The notes beneath the pieces are model-generated. The model made no database searches. It had not been told where the DNA came from and saw only the letters and a program-made list of their open reading frames with translations. Of a stretch of 64,000 bases of DNA, positions 49,701 through 62,904 are shown piece after piece (position 1 is the stretch's first letter; every line of letters starts with the position of its first letter). The DNA comes from Mariannaea sp. PMI_226 (taxonomy: Eukaryota; Ascomycota; Sordariomycetes; Hypocreales; Nectriaceae), in NCBI GenBank assembly GCA_024336345.1, contig JANFOG010000003.1:2176501-2240500 (forward strand), in the 5' to 3' direction. The position numbers and the translations under genes were made by a program.

Positions 49701-52700
49701 TCCAGGGCTTCGGTACTGTCATTATTATTACAGACAACAATGAGTTGATACTCTGGAAGAGGTTCTGACCCATCTACTCGCCTCTCTTCAACGAACGGCT
49801 CCAGAATGGTGCCCTTCACCAGATCAAGCACCTGCTGCGCGATGCCTTCACCAGTACCCTTGGCGATGGTATATCTAGCCAACCGAGGAGTCTGGTCCTC
49901 GTTCGGTGCTAAGGCCAAGAGAATCTGTTCAGAGAGAGCCGCACTGCCGCCGACTTGAAGAACGGACATTGCAGGGTACTTGTGAGCCATCAGCTCGACC
50001 ACTTGCATCAAGTCCGTGAGCTCAGCGAATGCGACATCTTCGTCCCATACAATCTCGGTGCATAGGTTTCGGTGATTTGGCAGGAAGGCGCTGGAGTCTT
50101 GGCCCGTACCAGATATACCTGTGAAATGGAGACCTTCAACCACGATAGAAGGCTGCTCCCAACTATCCTGAGACATGGCGATGTTGGCGGTTGCGTTCCG
50201 AATACCCGTCCGGGTGGCACTCGAATAGCCCACAAAGTCTCGCCCAAGTTCGCTCGAGATGTCCGCTGAGACAAACAAGCTACCAATAAAGGTAGGGACC
50301 ATGGGCTCGTCATCGATGGCGAAGAGCGTCTGGAACATGGAGTCGAGGGTAGCAGGATGGATCAAGTGGGGATACTCGAACTTGGCAGGCATTTTGGACT
50401 TTGTATCGGAAATACGTACTCGGCTAACGCAGGAGCTCTCGCCCTTCCAAATCTCTGTGATGTTCTGAAAGAGTGTCCCGTAGTTCATGCCGACGATGTC
50501 GAGGAGCTCGTAAAGCTGACGAGGGACCAGGGGTTTAGTGCAAACCTCTCTGTGCGAGTTGAACCGAGCTTCATGCCCTTGAAAGCTTGCCTTCCAGTTC
50601 CCATGCTTGCGCCGAACTTGCAATGAACCGGTGGCATGATGCTCCCAAGCGGCATCAAGCTGCTTGGAGTAGATGGAGAACTCGAATGACTGACTATGCC
50701 CAGCTCCTTGTTTGAAGTTCATCGCCATTTCTAGACCGTGAGCGGTAGGGGGGATGATCATGGCCTTGCTGATGCTCATGTTGGTGATTTCGTAGCCCAA
50801 TAAGTCAGACTTGTCCTTCACCATCTGAACTGCTCCTTCAAGGGCCATAGCTACCATACCAGCAGCCGGGTAGACGATCGTCTTCTGAACCTGGTGATCC
50901 TGGAGCCAAGGATTTTCCGAGATGCGGAGGAAACCTCTCCATCTGGGCTCAAAGGTGATGGCATCAGCCGTGGGCGCACCGATGAGGTCCTGGCGCGGGA
51001 ACTCCCTGAATCGGTTTGCCCGACCGAGATGGGACTCATGCCAGTATGATTTTGTGTGGTTCCAGGGATATGGTGGTAGATCAGCCAAGCATTTCAGAGA
51101 CAAGTCAGCATGGCCTCGCGAGACGACTTTTTCCATGTTGATGCAGCAACCTTGAGTCCACATGTTCCCGACAACTCTGAGGAGTGGCTTAACTCCATCA
51201 AGTTTACGTTCTAGAAGGGAATAGTAGGCAGGAAGATTTCGCAATCCCAAGGCTGAGAGCGTGTCCATAGTTGGAGACTTCAAGGCGGCCATGGGGCTTA
51301 GCTCAACAATGATGTCTGGCCGTTCATCTGAAGGAAGACTCATCATAGCATTAACAGCACTGACATACTGAACAGAAGAAACCATGTTTCTTACCCAGTA
51401 GTGCTTATCCAGATCACCCTCTATTAGCTGACGACCGGTAACGGAAGAGAACATGGCAGCTGATTTAGTATGCTCGGACATTAGGATGCTGTCCATCATG
51501 GCATCGTAATCGTCCGCCACGAGTTGCATATGAGACGAATGGTAGGCAGTAGTGACTGGCAGACGGCGACAGAAAATCCTCTTTTGAGCAAGGTCAGCTG
51601 AAACGAGGTCTATGGCTTCAGCCGAGCCAGAGAGCGTGATGGATCTAGGGCTGTTGACACAGGCGATTTCAACAAGCCGCTGGGACGACTGGATATATGC
51701 CTGAGCCTCCTCCAACGAGAAACCTGTGGCAACCATTCCACCCTGAGCAGCTCCCATCTTCAAGGGGAGTTGAGAAGCCGCACAACCCCGAAAATAAGCA
51801 ACCTGCCAGGCAGTTTCCTGAGATATGGCACCACAAGCATATGCCGCAGCAACCTCGCCGGATGAGTGACCAATAACGCACGAGGGTACTATGGAAAACG
51901 ACCTTAAAAGATCAACAAGGGCCATTTGCAGAGCCGTAGTGGCTGGTTGGGCGATCTCTGGATCGGATATTCTCGATACACTCGTTTCCTTCATAATTTC
52001 ATCCACAAGGCTGAAAGGGCTGCCTAGAACGGACTTCATGTAAGATGATGCATTGCTCAGGCTTTCGCGAAAGACTTCGAAGGAAAGGAGGTCTTTGCCC
52101 ATCTGAGCATACTGTGCACCTTGACCTGAGAAGATGAAGCAAAGCTTTGGTGGCTTCTCCTTGGACGCTCGGCGAAAGTTCACCTCATCTGCCGCTTTCA
52201 CCTGCTGTACAAGGTCGTTGATGGAATTGGCAAGAATAGTATGTCTCCATTCTAGATTCGACCGACGCGAATTGAGCGTAAAGGCGTAATGACGCAGGAG
52301 CTCATTGTCGTTGTGATCTATTCGCTTGGTGTCAAGATACGGAAGATGAGATTGCATGACCCGAGCAACTCCAGCCTTTTCGTGAGACGAAAAGCAGAAG
52401 AGCTGAGGGCCAGGCAGAATGGCCTGCTCAATGACTGAATCTCGACTAGGGGGCCTCTCCTCAACGGAATTATGATTGGCTTTGAGGCCGCGAGCAAACA
52501 TGTATCTGGGAGCCTCATCCATGATGACATGAGCATTTGTGCCACCAAAACCGAAACAGTTGACGCTGACGCGTCGGAGACCTGGAAGTGGCCACTCAAG
52601 AACCCGTTGAGGAACCTTGACCCTCCATTCTTCGAAATCAATAGTAGGATTTCCCTTCTCAAAATTGATATTGGGTGGGATCTTGCCGTGTTCGAGTGTG

Positions 52701-53855
52701 AGAATGCCTTTAATGAGACCAGCAACACCCGCGGCACCTTCAAGATGGCCAATGTTTGGCTTCACTGAGCCAACGATGATGGGGTTATCAACTTTGCGAT
52801 GAGAAGCCAAGGACTCAGAGATGGCCTTGAGCTCACGCCAGTCTCCAGCTTGTGTACCAGTACCGTGACACTCGACATATGCAGTCTGGTCAAAGTTCAA
52901 GCCAGCAGATTCGTACACGCCCTTGATATTGGCGACTTGAGCTTCCTTGCTTGGGAGGGTGATGCCAGTAGTGTGGCCATCTTGATTGACTCGGGTTCCC
53001 CTTATAACGGCACGAATGGTGTCGTTATCGCGAATGGCATCTGAGAGCCGCTTCAAAATGACGACACCGATACCTTCGCCTCTCCCATATCCATTCGCGC
53101 GACTATCAAAAGTGAAGCACTTTCCGTCCGGACTGAGAAAATTGAGAGCTGTCATGGGCATGATGGTGTTGGGTGTAAGAATCATCCCAGCCCCTGCGGC
53201 GATAGCTAGAGAGGCCTCCCTGTTGCGCAAACTCTGGGCAGCTAGATGGACTGAGACAAGACTGCCACTACATCCAGTATCAATGGTCATGCTGGGGCCG
53301 TGCAAGTTAAAGAAGTAGGAGATACGGTTTGCCATGATAGCAATGCCATTGCCGGTGGCAGCATACTGGGGTTGCCAGTCAGGGTCTCGTAGGCAGACTT
53401 GTTCATAGTCTTTCACAAACGACCCGACATAGACAGAAGTATCACTTCCATCGATCCCCTCCATGCGTATACCAGCATTCTCTAGAGCTTCGTATGAAAC
53501 CTCGAGCAGAATTCTCTGCTGAGGGTCGATGGCCTTTGCATCTTCAGCTGCTACGGAAAAGAAGGGCGCATCAAAAGCAGCAAAATCGCGTTTTAAGAAA
53601 TGAGCACCTCTGAATGAAATCTGTGTATCTTATTAAAACCAAAGCTGTGAGGGTAGAGTGGAAGGGGGAAAAGCTTTTACTTACAGATCCTTGCCGATCT
53701 CCTCCAGGATGAAAATAGCCGTCGATATTGAGACGGTCCTTGGGAAATTCCGACCACTGTGATTCGCCTCGTTCAATAACTTTCCACAGTTCCTCGGGGC
53801 TTGTGGCATTTCCGGGGAACTGGAGACCAATACCAATAACTGCAATGTCCTCCAT
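46772..53855 (-). CDS. Highly reducing type I polyketide synthase (KS-AT-DH-ψMT-ER-KR-ACP)
   Basis: Two exons, 53855-53685 and 53620-46772, with a 64-nt phase-0 intron, give 2339 residues. The KS (about 1-430) has active Cys174 in DTGCSG and His309/His349 in ECHGTGT and NIGHLEGA. The AT (about 548-860) has Ser643 in GHSSGEV and AYHSSHM. The DH (about 930-1240) has His966 in WLQDHQVQ and Asp1150 in HPATLDSMFQ. The 1255-1380 region looks like a decayed methyltransferase (HKYPAMSVLQVGGSAALS). The ER (about 1620-1935) is divergent, with HAGASCFGMG at the cofactor loop. The KR (from about 1966) keeps GGLGGLG, MASSSG and QANYAAGN. The single ACP has Ser2294 in GVDSLVAV and ends the protein. There is no thioesterase or reductase domain. 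It would build a reduced linear chain on its own ACP. The 2339-residue length fits an HR-PKS with a shrunken MT region. Confidence 0.96.
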
Positions 53856-56800
53856 CGTACGCTTTGATGGTGGGGGAGTTGTTGACTCGAACGCTGACTC
53901 CTGTCTTTTCTCGAAATGGCTTGAAGACTAGAGAGGGGATTTGTGATTGTAATATAAAATTATTTATACCACCCTAGGTGAAGTATGAAAGCGTACCTCA
54001 GAGTAGGGTGTTTAACGTTAAGACGTGTTAATGAGTAAAGGGAATTTGAGTAGTATTGTCCACTCAGATGATTTGATGGTATATAGAATGGAGAGAATAG
54101 AAGAATAGAAGGAGCGGCAGTTCATTTATACTGTGAAAAAGAAGCTGGAATGACTTGATCAGTATGAATCAACATTCGAAAACATGCGATCATGAACGGA
54201 TATCTTCAGGGTTGGATCAGTGCCAATGCTTAGGAAAAGGCTTGGTTGTTCCGAGGGACATCAGTCTTAGTATATATCATGTTCCTGGACTTATAGTGTC
54301 AAGGACTCAACCCCAGATTAAGCTGATCGGTGGAAAATTCATGTTGGTCTATTGAACAGCCTTGTTCATATTCCTCTCACGACATGTGCTTGTTGATCAG
54401 AGTTGCATTGTTGTAAGCTGAGGTCAGCTACCCCTCTGAGTCCGAGAACAATGATAAAATGTCCGACACCTGAGGTAGGACTCGGGATAAACCGCCCTCT
54501 ATGTTCTAGGAACTATACTTGATACTGTTATGGTTGCCTTTGTCTTGAGAGCGCATGGACGTTAGAAGTTCTGTTCTGATAACATGGGAGGTGACTGTAC
54601 CCACAACACCACCCTTTTACAAACTGGACGAGGAGGATGATGCTACGCAGAGTATTGCTGCACAGCTGACAGGCACACATTTGACTGTCTATTATCCAGG
54701 GTTTTCTCAAGAAAGGCTGGAATGAAGAGAAGAGCTCGTTAGATTGAAACGATATTTGTGTATTGATCCTCAAGGCAGTAGCTTCCGCAATTTTTCTTCT
54801 GCGTCATAGAAAACGTCAAAGAAATTTCTTGCGTTTGATTGAAGTTTGCTTATTACGGAACTAAATTCGGAATAAACCAAGTTTAGACAGCTGGTTTGAG
54901 ACTTGAGACTGAAAGTCAAGGCGTATAATCATGACCGGATGCCGATGTTGAGTGATGCTCCTATTCTTCTGCAAGAGACCGGAAGCGCACGGTCAAACGC
55001 CACCCGCGTTTTCTTGGACTTCTCGGACCGAAACTAACGGTAAAGAATTAAAAAATCCAAGTGGAGAGAGAAAACGTCGCAGCCCTGCTCGAGGCAAAGG
55101 ACCCGAAGTCTTCGGACGGGGCGTGGCATCATCGGAGACTGCATCTTCGATTGCACTGACCTGCTGCCGCCTCTACGTGACCCATTCTACGATTATTCAA
55201 TTTCTTTATTCTGCTGTGGTAGCAAATTTCTTAGGCTCTGCTCTGGATAATTCTAAGTAAAGAAAGGACTTCAATCTAAATCCGGGCAAGATCGCGATGC
55301 TATTTCTTGAGCTCAGTGCGACTGCTTGTCGTCCACAGACGTGGGTGTGATGTAAAATCTGTCACCCAATATTTATGGAGTCTCGGGCTTACCACTCTGT
55401 TTAGCTCGTGATTGAATGGTATGCATCAAATTGCTGTTGAAATGTAGATGGAGTCATCGACGTTTACTAATACGACCCTCCAATATATTACTCGGAGATC
55501 CCCTGAACAACGAGGCGGGATGCGGCAGGCCCTGGATGACGAAGCTCGGCCTCGGTGGATGAGAGCCATTTGTTCCCTCAAACCCGAATCCACGGGGTAG
55601 TTGGAAACAACTTCGTTTCGGGGTAGTAGCTGCGGAAGAGGGGGGATCGTATTTGGTGGTGCCGTTTGAATCTACCTCCCACCAGGCATGGAGGCTTCCG
55701 GACGGCCGCCTCTTGCAGGATCTTGCGCCGGGCCAGGTGAGTGGGTAAAAGAACCCTCCGCCACCTTCTTCACTCGGGATCTGCCCCAAGCTGACCTGTT
55801 TGTACGTATTGACTCATCGTGCACCACGCGAATGAGCTGCTTCAAGAGGGCCTCCGAAGGTAGGGACTAGCTGGCTGTATCGCACACTGGCACATCTCTG
55901 CACATGTGAACACTGTACAGTTCCATTGCTGAAACTGAGTAAATTACATACAATACTATGCTCTAATTATACATAAAGAGACTACAACGAGCGTTTATAA
56001 GAACTTAATATCATGGACTCTTCACATTGGAGCTAGACCCGACAGCCTTGTCTCTTACCAACAAATCAAAACCCTGACTCCTGATGGTTTGAAGAGCTTG
56101 GACTTCGTCTCAATTAGTCTCGATTCTTGCATAATCTGGAGCGCAAACGGCCGTTTTCGTAAGAATTGAAGCCAGCAAAACCGGCAAGCTGCGGTTGGTG
56201 GGCTAATTGTTGTACGAGCTGTGGGACGAAGCTAAGGCCTCTGCAGAGCTTGAGATGCACTTCGAAAGACGGTGCAAACAGGATGGTCCTTCATTTAACC
56301 TGAATGCTACCTTGATGACTTCTCAGCCTATCAAATCAGCTCTCTATTGCTCTCTGCCTCCTTGTTTATAGTACTTCTTTTTTGAGGAAAGAAATGACTA
56401 GAGTTTGCAAAAGATGGCCTGCGTGAGTCTGGGGGTAAATAAAAGTAAAGAAAAATGAGGACGCGTAAAGCGGACTGCCTATGACAAGGTACAACTACGG
56501 CACGGCTCAATTTCATCACACAAAGAGTCGGCTGTGACGATAAGGAGCTCCAAGTGGAGAGACGGCTCGTCAAATTGCCTTGGACCTAGTCTGGCTCGCA
56601 CCGTGGCAAACAGTCTCAACGCGGCACGATTTGGCTAGAAAAACGGTCCTTTTGAAGAGCTGAGCAACCAACCCCGAAGTCCGAGCTATGTACAACCCGA
56701 GCACTGCGGATACATGCATGCGTGTCCTCCTCTGGTCATTTGCAAGAATGGAAAAGAAAGAGGAAGAGTAGGGAAGAATGATGAGGAAGAGAGTGGTATG

Positions 56801-57639
56801 ATAGTTAGAGAGAAGGCTAGAGATCTGACAACGAACTCTAGACTAGAACCAGTACATGAGGAAACATAGAAGCCAACTGCGCCGAGGAAAGGTATTCAGT
56901 AGACCTTCTCTTGGCCTATTACATCTCCACTCCACGTAACACCTGTCTTGGCTCTAGACAGCTTGTCTTGCGTGAAGGCGACGCCCCAGGTTATGCAGCA
57001 CCCGTCATCGACCATCGCATCTTCCGGTGTAACTGTCAGAGAAGATCTCATCCCACATTTGATTCTTTGGATGGCAAATTCGCTAGCGAGGTTTTGAAGT
57101 TCATGCAGCCGACTGGATCAAGTTTCTCTGCCCCCCCAATCCTTCCAGGTGGTGTAACCGGCTGGCGGAGAGCAATGGGGGAAGAGCAGAGCGGCCAATG
57201 TCTCAAATACATATTCACTTGGACAACCTGTGTCAGAGACGAGAGTGAACGGCTATCGAAACTACCTTTATGACGAATCTTGTCTCTAGACGAAAGACAA
57301 ATCAGAAGGAGGAAAAAAAAGGCAGAGGCAGAAGCAGGGCTGCTGTGGACATACGACGGGATTGAAGGGGCTAATAAGATATCCTCTGTCTGCTTTCTTT
57401 TTGATAATAGGTTTGGATCTGATATGAAAGGACGAACGCTGTCTTTTACCTCGACGCCTCTTCCTTTCTGAGAGAAGCATAACATCCCTTTTCTTTTATC
57501 ATCCTCATTCTTCTCATCGAACTCTCAGAAACCAATATTTAGCCTACTACACACTCCGTATTGGCTGACCGGACATCCCTTTCTTCTTGACCCTTATCCT
57601 CCCTCTTCGTTGGTGCTTCCCTTCCGAAACTAACCCAGA
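53856..57639. other. 3.8-kb divergent intergenic region between PKS and MFS transporter
   Basis: Both flanking genes are transcribed away from this stretch, so it contains their promoters. No gene could be assembled. Short frames around 54952-55260 and 55454-55870 show no recognised domain, and no Zn2Cys6 cysteine pattern was found. It is unusually long for a two-promoter gap in this window and may hold a decayed gene. Confidence 0.5.
53961..53968 (-). promoter_or_regulatory. Putative TATA box of the PKS gene
   Basis: TATAAATA on the minus strand, about 106 nt upstream of the PKS start codon. Spacing fits a core promoter with a short leader. A second TATAAAT-like site lies near 54123-54129. 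Confidence 0.45.
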
Positions 57640-59718
57640 ATGCCAAATGATTATTCTGGAGAACTACCCTATCCCAACTCTTCTATTGGTCAAATGGGAG
57701 CCATGCAGGCCGACACCAGGGTTGGAGGTTTGTCCTCTTCATCTACATTTGGCATACAAAAACATACAGTTTCAGGACCTCGGCAGGTCGTGCTTATTTT
57801 ATCGTGAGAGCCTATTATCCCTTGACATACCTGGGCCTACTTCTTTCTAAGCAACTTGCAGGCTGCTCACCGGTCTCCTCTTCTCAAGTCTCGACACGTC
57901 CATCATGTCGACATCTCTAGTAACTGTCTCCAAGGACTTGGATGACTTTGTTGATGCTCCCTGGATTGTCTTGGCTTATCTTCTCACCTACATGGGTATG
58001 GTTTGGCCCCCTATGAAAGTGTGCGCCAATGCACGAAAAGACTTCAAGAAGAAAAGTGTGTCTGACAAACGTTACAGGATTTGCTGTTTGCGTATCCAAG
58101 CTGAGTGACATCTACGGCCGGCGAAACATGCTTGTGGTATCATGGGTTTTCTTTATTGGCTTCTCGCAAGGGTGCGGACTTGCGAATAGCATGAAGACAC
58201 TGTGAGGCTAGTGCTCCTCGGTGCTTCTCTATCCAAGCTGACGAGAGAGATAGTATCATCTGTCGAGCTTTCCAGGGGATGGGGGCATCTGGCTTGTACA
58301 GTTTGACACAGATCGGCCTGGTGGAGGTTGGACCATCATACCAACCTAGCCTGGTCGGCGCTATGGTCGGAGCCACTCTCGCTGTTGCCTTCGTGCTGGG
58401 GCCCATCATCGGCGGTGCCATATCCCAGGTCTCTGACTGGAGATGGCTTTTCAATATGAAGTGAGAAATTCGAGTCTTGTGTGGCAGAGCTACTTGCGAA
58501 GTTTGGGAAATAGAATGAGAAATAGCTGACACCAGCCTGCAGCATCCCCTTCGGACTGGTGACAATTCTATGCATCACCAACTTCTGGCCACATGAGGAT
58601 GTTGCTCACTTCTTCTCTTGGAGGGCATTCAGACGCATCGATTTTGTTGGCAGCGCAACGCTCTTGAGCAGTTCAGGGTTTCTAGTCTTCGCTATCCAGC
58701 AAGCTGGATCCCAGACTTTTGCATGGCGAAGCCCAGAAATCATATCGGCCCTTGCCATCTCCGGAGCCAGCTGGGTCATGTTTGTCTGCTGGGAGGTATT
58801 CTTGCAGATGAAGGCACACAAATCCATTGAGCCCATCTTTCCAATCCGGTTGATGCTTCGACGCGTGTATTCCGCAGGACTCGTGTAAGTGAGATTATAG
58901 TATGAAGGTACTTTCTCTGATTTTTTTCTTGCTTATTTTCGTATAGGGTAACAATGCTCACCGGATTTCCTTACATTGCCCTTTCAATTATCATCCCGGA
59001 ACGATTCCAGATCGTTAACAACAAGGGTGTCCTGGTAGCTGGCTTGCATATCCTCCCTCTTCTCGGAGCCTGTGCTGTCGGCTCGTTTTTGGGTGGCGCG
59101 ATTTCGAGCAAAAGGAACAACACTTCGTATACACTACTCGGGGCAGCTTGCCTGCAGTTGCTTGGGGTCGGTTTGATGTCGATGCTGACTCGTCCCGATG
59201 CCAATGTACAGGCTCAGTACGGATTCCAGGTTATTTTTGGCTTGGGAGTCGGCCTGTCTTTCTCTGCGGCGACAATCATGACAAGTATTATGGCGGCTGA
59301 GCGCAGCGAACTTGCCTCTGCTCAAGGCGCTGTCTCTCAAGCCCGAGTCCTAGGCGGGTGCATTGGGTTGTCGATATGCACCGTGGTGTTCAACTCCTAC
59401 GTCAATACTCAGCTTGGCTCTATCTTGAGCCCGAACCAGATGGAACGTCTGCATCGCTCACCTCTGTCAAGCCTCGGCTTTCCGCAAGAGCTCCATGAGC
59501 ACATCAGGGACGTATACTCGCAAGCCTTTGCCGAAGAGATCAGAATCATGATGCTTATCTGTGCTGCCATGGTAGTTGTCGCATTGCTCACGCTGGAGCG
59601 ACACCCAGCCCCTCTTGAAAGACTCACAGCCTCGGCTAAGACAGACGCATCATCACGTCGAGGAAGTGATTCTGGGACTGAATTGACAGGAATTACTCGT
59701 GTCTGTGCCTCAGTCTAA
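57640..59718 (+). CDS. MFS drug/metabolite efflux transporter (14-TM type)
   Basis: Six exons, 57640-57803, 57862-57995, 58078-58201, 58254-58460, 58543-58884 and 58947-59718, give 580 residues, with all phases consistent. After an N-terminal cytosolic stretch of about 45 residues, the first membrane segment carries LLTGLLFSSLDTSIM (the D-x-T-I/S-motif of DHA2/TRI12-type proton antiporters). Motif A-like LSDIYGRRNM and motif C-like GPIIGGAIS follow, then many hydrophobic segments and a hydrophilic C-terminus. The length and pattern suit the 14-spanning group, which exports secondary metabolites and drugs across the plasma membrane by proton antiport. Its place beside the PKS suggests export of, or self-protection against, the product. 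The substrate is not deducible. Confidence 0.93.
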
Positions 59719-60813
59719 CTAGTTGGCTCTTTTTTCTTTTCTTTTGTTTCTCCCTCGTCAGAGCTTCCGGCCAGCGAGTGTATTGGATGTGAGCTACTCT
59801 GAGGCGTTTTGGATGCGTTTGGGGTTACTCTCTTCGAGGGCACACGGACACTAGGATGGACCGTTGATGTGTATTATTAGTATGAGACCCGCTATGAGCT
59901 TACGGATATGAGATGGATGTTCGAGATACTGCAGGCAATATCCTCGAGCTAAAAAGAAGCATAAAAATAAGAAATATGCAAAATGGAAGCCATTCTCTTA
60001 TTTGATTGCGGGCATCCCCAATCTACAAAACATTGCGAATTGCTATCTACTCGGCAAATGCATCAAGTTGTGCTATCGTCTGGATGGCTCTGCTGGCTAG
60101 CTTGGGGGAGAGAAAACGAGAGAAAAACTGCGGTCGTGCCTAAGAGGGTGTTTGGGGATTACCATCCGCCTCCTAGTCCCAAGTAGACATTGCATTCATC
60201 TTCCGTATAGCATGGAAAATGTGGTAGAGACTGTCAGAGATATTTCTCTTGGCAGCCATGTTCGCGGTCCAGCCTCGCACATGCGATTCCTCGGCAATAC
60301 TGGATCAAACGGAGAGGCAGCCTGTCCGTATCCGGCTCTGGGATCCCCATTTGGGCTGTCTTCACAACCTGATGCAGCAAGTGTCATATCATCCTAGGAC
60401 ATGTAAGATCCTGCGCAAGCGTGGTTGGGCCCTCTCGTACAACTGTCAAGACACGATACACGGCAGTCTGGTTGATCGCGGTACAGCTTTTTGGATGAAA
60501 AACGTTTCATTCTGGATTAATTTGTGCAAAGGGACCAAGACAGACCAGCTGTCTGATGCTATCTGACTGACTGCACCTAATTATTCTGTCGCCTGTTACG
60601 GGTTCGTGGCTTTATCTGCCAAGACATATTTCGTTTAATGAAACAAAGAAACTCTGGCTTTGAGAGCACAAATACCAAAAAGGAAAAAAGAGATATCATC
60701 AGATAAAAGATGTAGGCCACCACGCTTGCTATCATGTTTGCACTGTTGCCTGTGTACTGTACCTGCATTGCTGCTGTGTCGTCTAAACCTCCTCAACGAA
60801 GCCCGTGCTGCAG
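59719..60813. other. Convergent intergenic region, MFS and SUR7-like 3' sides
   Basis: About 1.1 kb between two convergent genes. Only short frames without domains. Contains both 3' UTRs. Nothing else seen. Confidence 0.6.
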
Positions 60814-61978
60814 TTACCTTCGTTGGCTCATTTCATAAGAACCATCTCGAGTAGCCGCGTCAGAACTGCCCTTACGCAACGTCCATTCGCGCTTGTGCCG
60901 TCGTTGTGCAAAGCACCTGTGAGAAACCCAGTAGATTGTGGCAGACATCATGAAAGCAAATGCCGCCCAGGTGAGTGCTAAGAATTTATGACCCAGACTT
61001 GCCGAAACACCAATGGCGTCAGCGCTACTGTTCAACTTCTTTACGCCTTTGTCCGCTGCTATTGTGACAATCATGCTGGCGGCGAAGATGCTTCCGGCAG
61101 CGAGGGATGCAATGACGATGTTGGCACTGGCACAGCGGAAGTTGGTCTTAACAGCTTTCGTGGTGGAGGCATGTTCCTTGAACCAGATCAGGGCAACGAC
61201 GCACGCGATGATGGAGAGACCAGATGCCACGATGCAGATGACGTAAACAATGAACAAGCCGTGAAGCGCATCGTTGAGTTTGGCGATCGCATCGTTAATA
61301 TCGTCTGACCAACCGAGTTCGGCGAGAGTGAAGTTGAATGGACCTATGCTGAGGTCTTGCTCAAGAAGTTTTGAGACATTGTAATCATCTATAATACCCA
61401 TATATCAGAGCTTGTTCCTATCCAAAGACCTGAAAGTGAGGGTCTGGGCTAAACTTACGAACGGAGTTTTTGGTGCACTTGGAGACGTTGAAGCCGGCAC
61501 CTGACGCAGTGGCGTTGGGCTTGTAGTTGCCCTCGCAGAGGTCTATGACATGCAGAGAGTACCATTCCTTGATTCCAAGGGCCGAGGCCCAGTGATCAGC
61601 AACTTCGCCGGTGATGTTGTTGATAGCTTGCTTGATTTCGTCCTTGACATCGTCCTTGATATCATCGAACTTGTCCTTTGCCCAGCCGAGGAGGCCATCA
61701 TCATCATTGTCGTCGTCATTGGAAGAGTCGTCCTTCGTATCAGTTTTGAGCAAGTCATGCCCAATCATGGAAGTATTCAGCTTGAGGAGTCGTTAGTGTG
61801 ATGGTTGAGAAGGAATTTGTGAAGTATTGAAGTATTGAAAGGGGGTTATGCTTACTCTCACAATGGAATATTCCTCCATGAACCCCTTCTCTCGACCCGC
61901 GAAAAGAGTAAGATTAGATAGAACGAATGCCACCATGGACAAGACCAAGGGGATCACGATTGTCAGCCGTGACAACAT
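60814..61978 (-). CDS. SUR7/PalI-family four-TM membrane protein
   Basis: Three exons, 61978-61856, 61780-61459 and 61388-60814 (introns 75 and 70 nt), give 339 residues. The N-terminal membrane segment (about 5-25) is followed by VRLNTSMIG, an Asp-rich extracellular loop, and the conserved loop cysteines in DLCEGNYKPN and VSKCTKN. Three more membrane segments follow (GLFIVYVICIVASGLSIIAC, ANIVIASLAAGSIFAASM, FLALTWAAFAFMMSATIYW), then a short basic tail. This is the SUR7 (eisosome/cortical patch) and PalI/RIM9 (pH sensing) family of plasma membrane proteins; which branch is not settled here. The aspartate-rich stretch (about residues 57-88) is larger than I would expect. It is probably not part of the PKS cluster. 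Confidence 0.87.
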
Positions 61979-62904
61979 GGTTGATGATATTTTGTTATTG
62001 TTACTGAGGTTGTGTTTCTCTCTTGGAATGCCTGTGCAAGTTGTGAGATAAGTGGTACTGGGTGGATAAGCAGGCGACTACAAGCGATAAAGGAAAGACG
62101 AGAGAATAATAAAAAAAGGAAATGAACAGAAGAGAGAGTAAAGAGGAAGGGGTTGGGTATAAGAATGAGAATGGAGAGAGCAAACATATAACTAGTCAGT
62201 CAACAAACAGGCTGTGCCTACAACATTATTCTCATTGGACATGATTCAACGCCTCACAAGGAACTTCAGCGTCATTAGGAACTGGGGATCGATTGATATC
62301 TGCTGTATCCGGTACTGTAGGTAGGGACTGGACTTGGGCTCCGTTCGTCACAGCGCGAGGAGGCCTCAGCCAACCAAACCTAGGAGGGATGGAACTTGGA
62401 CCAGCAAGCAGCAAGCGATGCTATGGCCTATGACTACGAAAGCTATCTTTAGGAGCACTACCTGACCTAGTTAGAAAATTTCCCACAACCTGGGTTCCCA
62501 CGTCCAAGTCGTGAATCACAACGGGTATGAAAGCCAGTTTTTTTCGTTTTTGAGTGAGTGGCACGGTCAATCATGGCCGAAAAAGAGCCAACAAGGGACG
62601 TCGATTCTTGGTGTAGACGCCGCGGCCCCGGGATGAAACAGGCGCTTTGCGTCATTGCCAACCCGAAGGAGGTGCGGGGACCTGACGGTTGGTGGGCGGC
62701 AAACGAAAAGACATGGAAATAAAGAAAAAACGGGGGTCATGCGCCTCCCAAAAGCTGGAACGGACCTTGAAGCGGGGCACAGAGAGGAACGGAACCTTTG
62801 AATAACGTATGGCTGGGAGACCGACAAATCATTGAGGACGACTCACACGGAAAGAGAGAGGAAGACAGGGTGAGAGAGAGAGGGCTTGGTTTTCTTGTGC
62901 GTGC

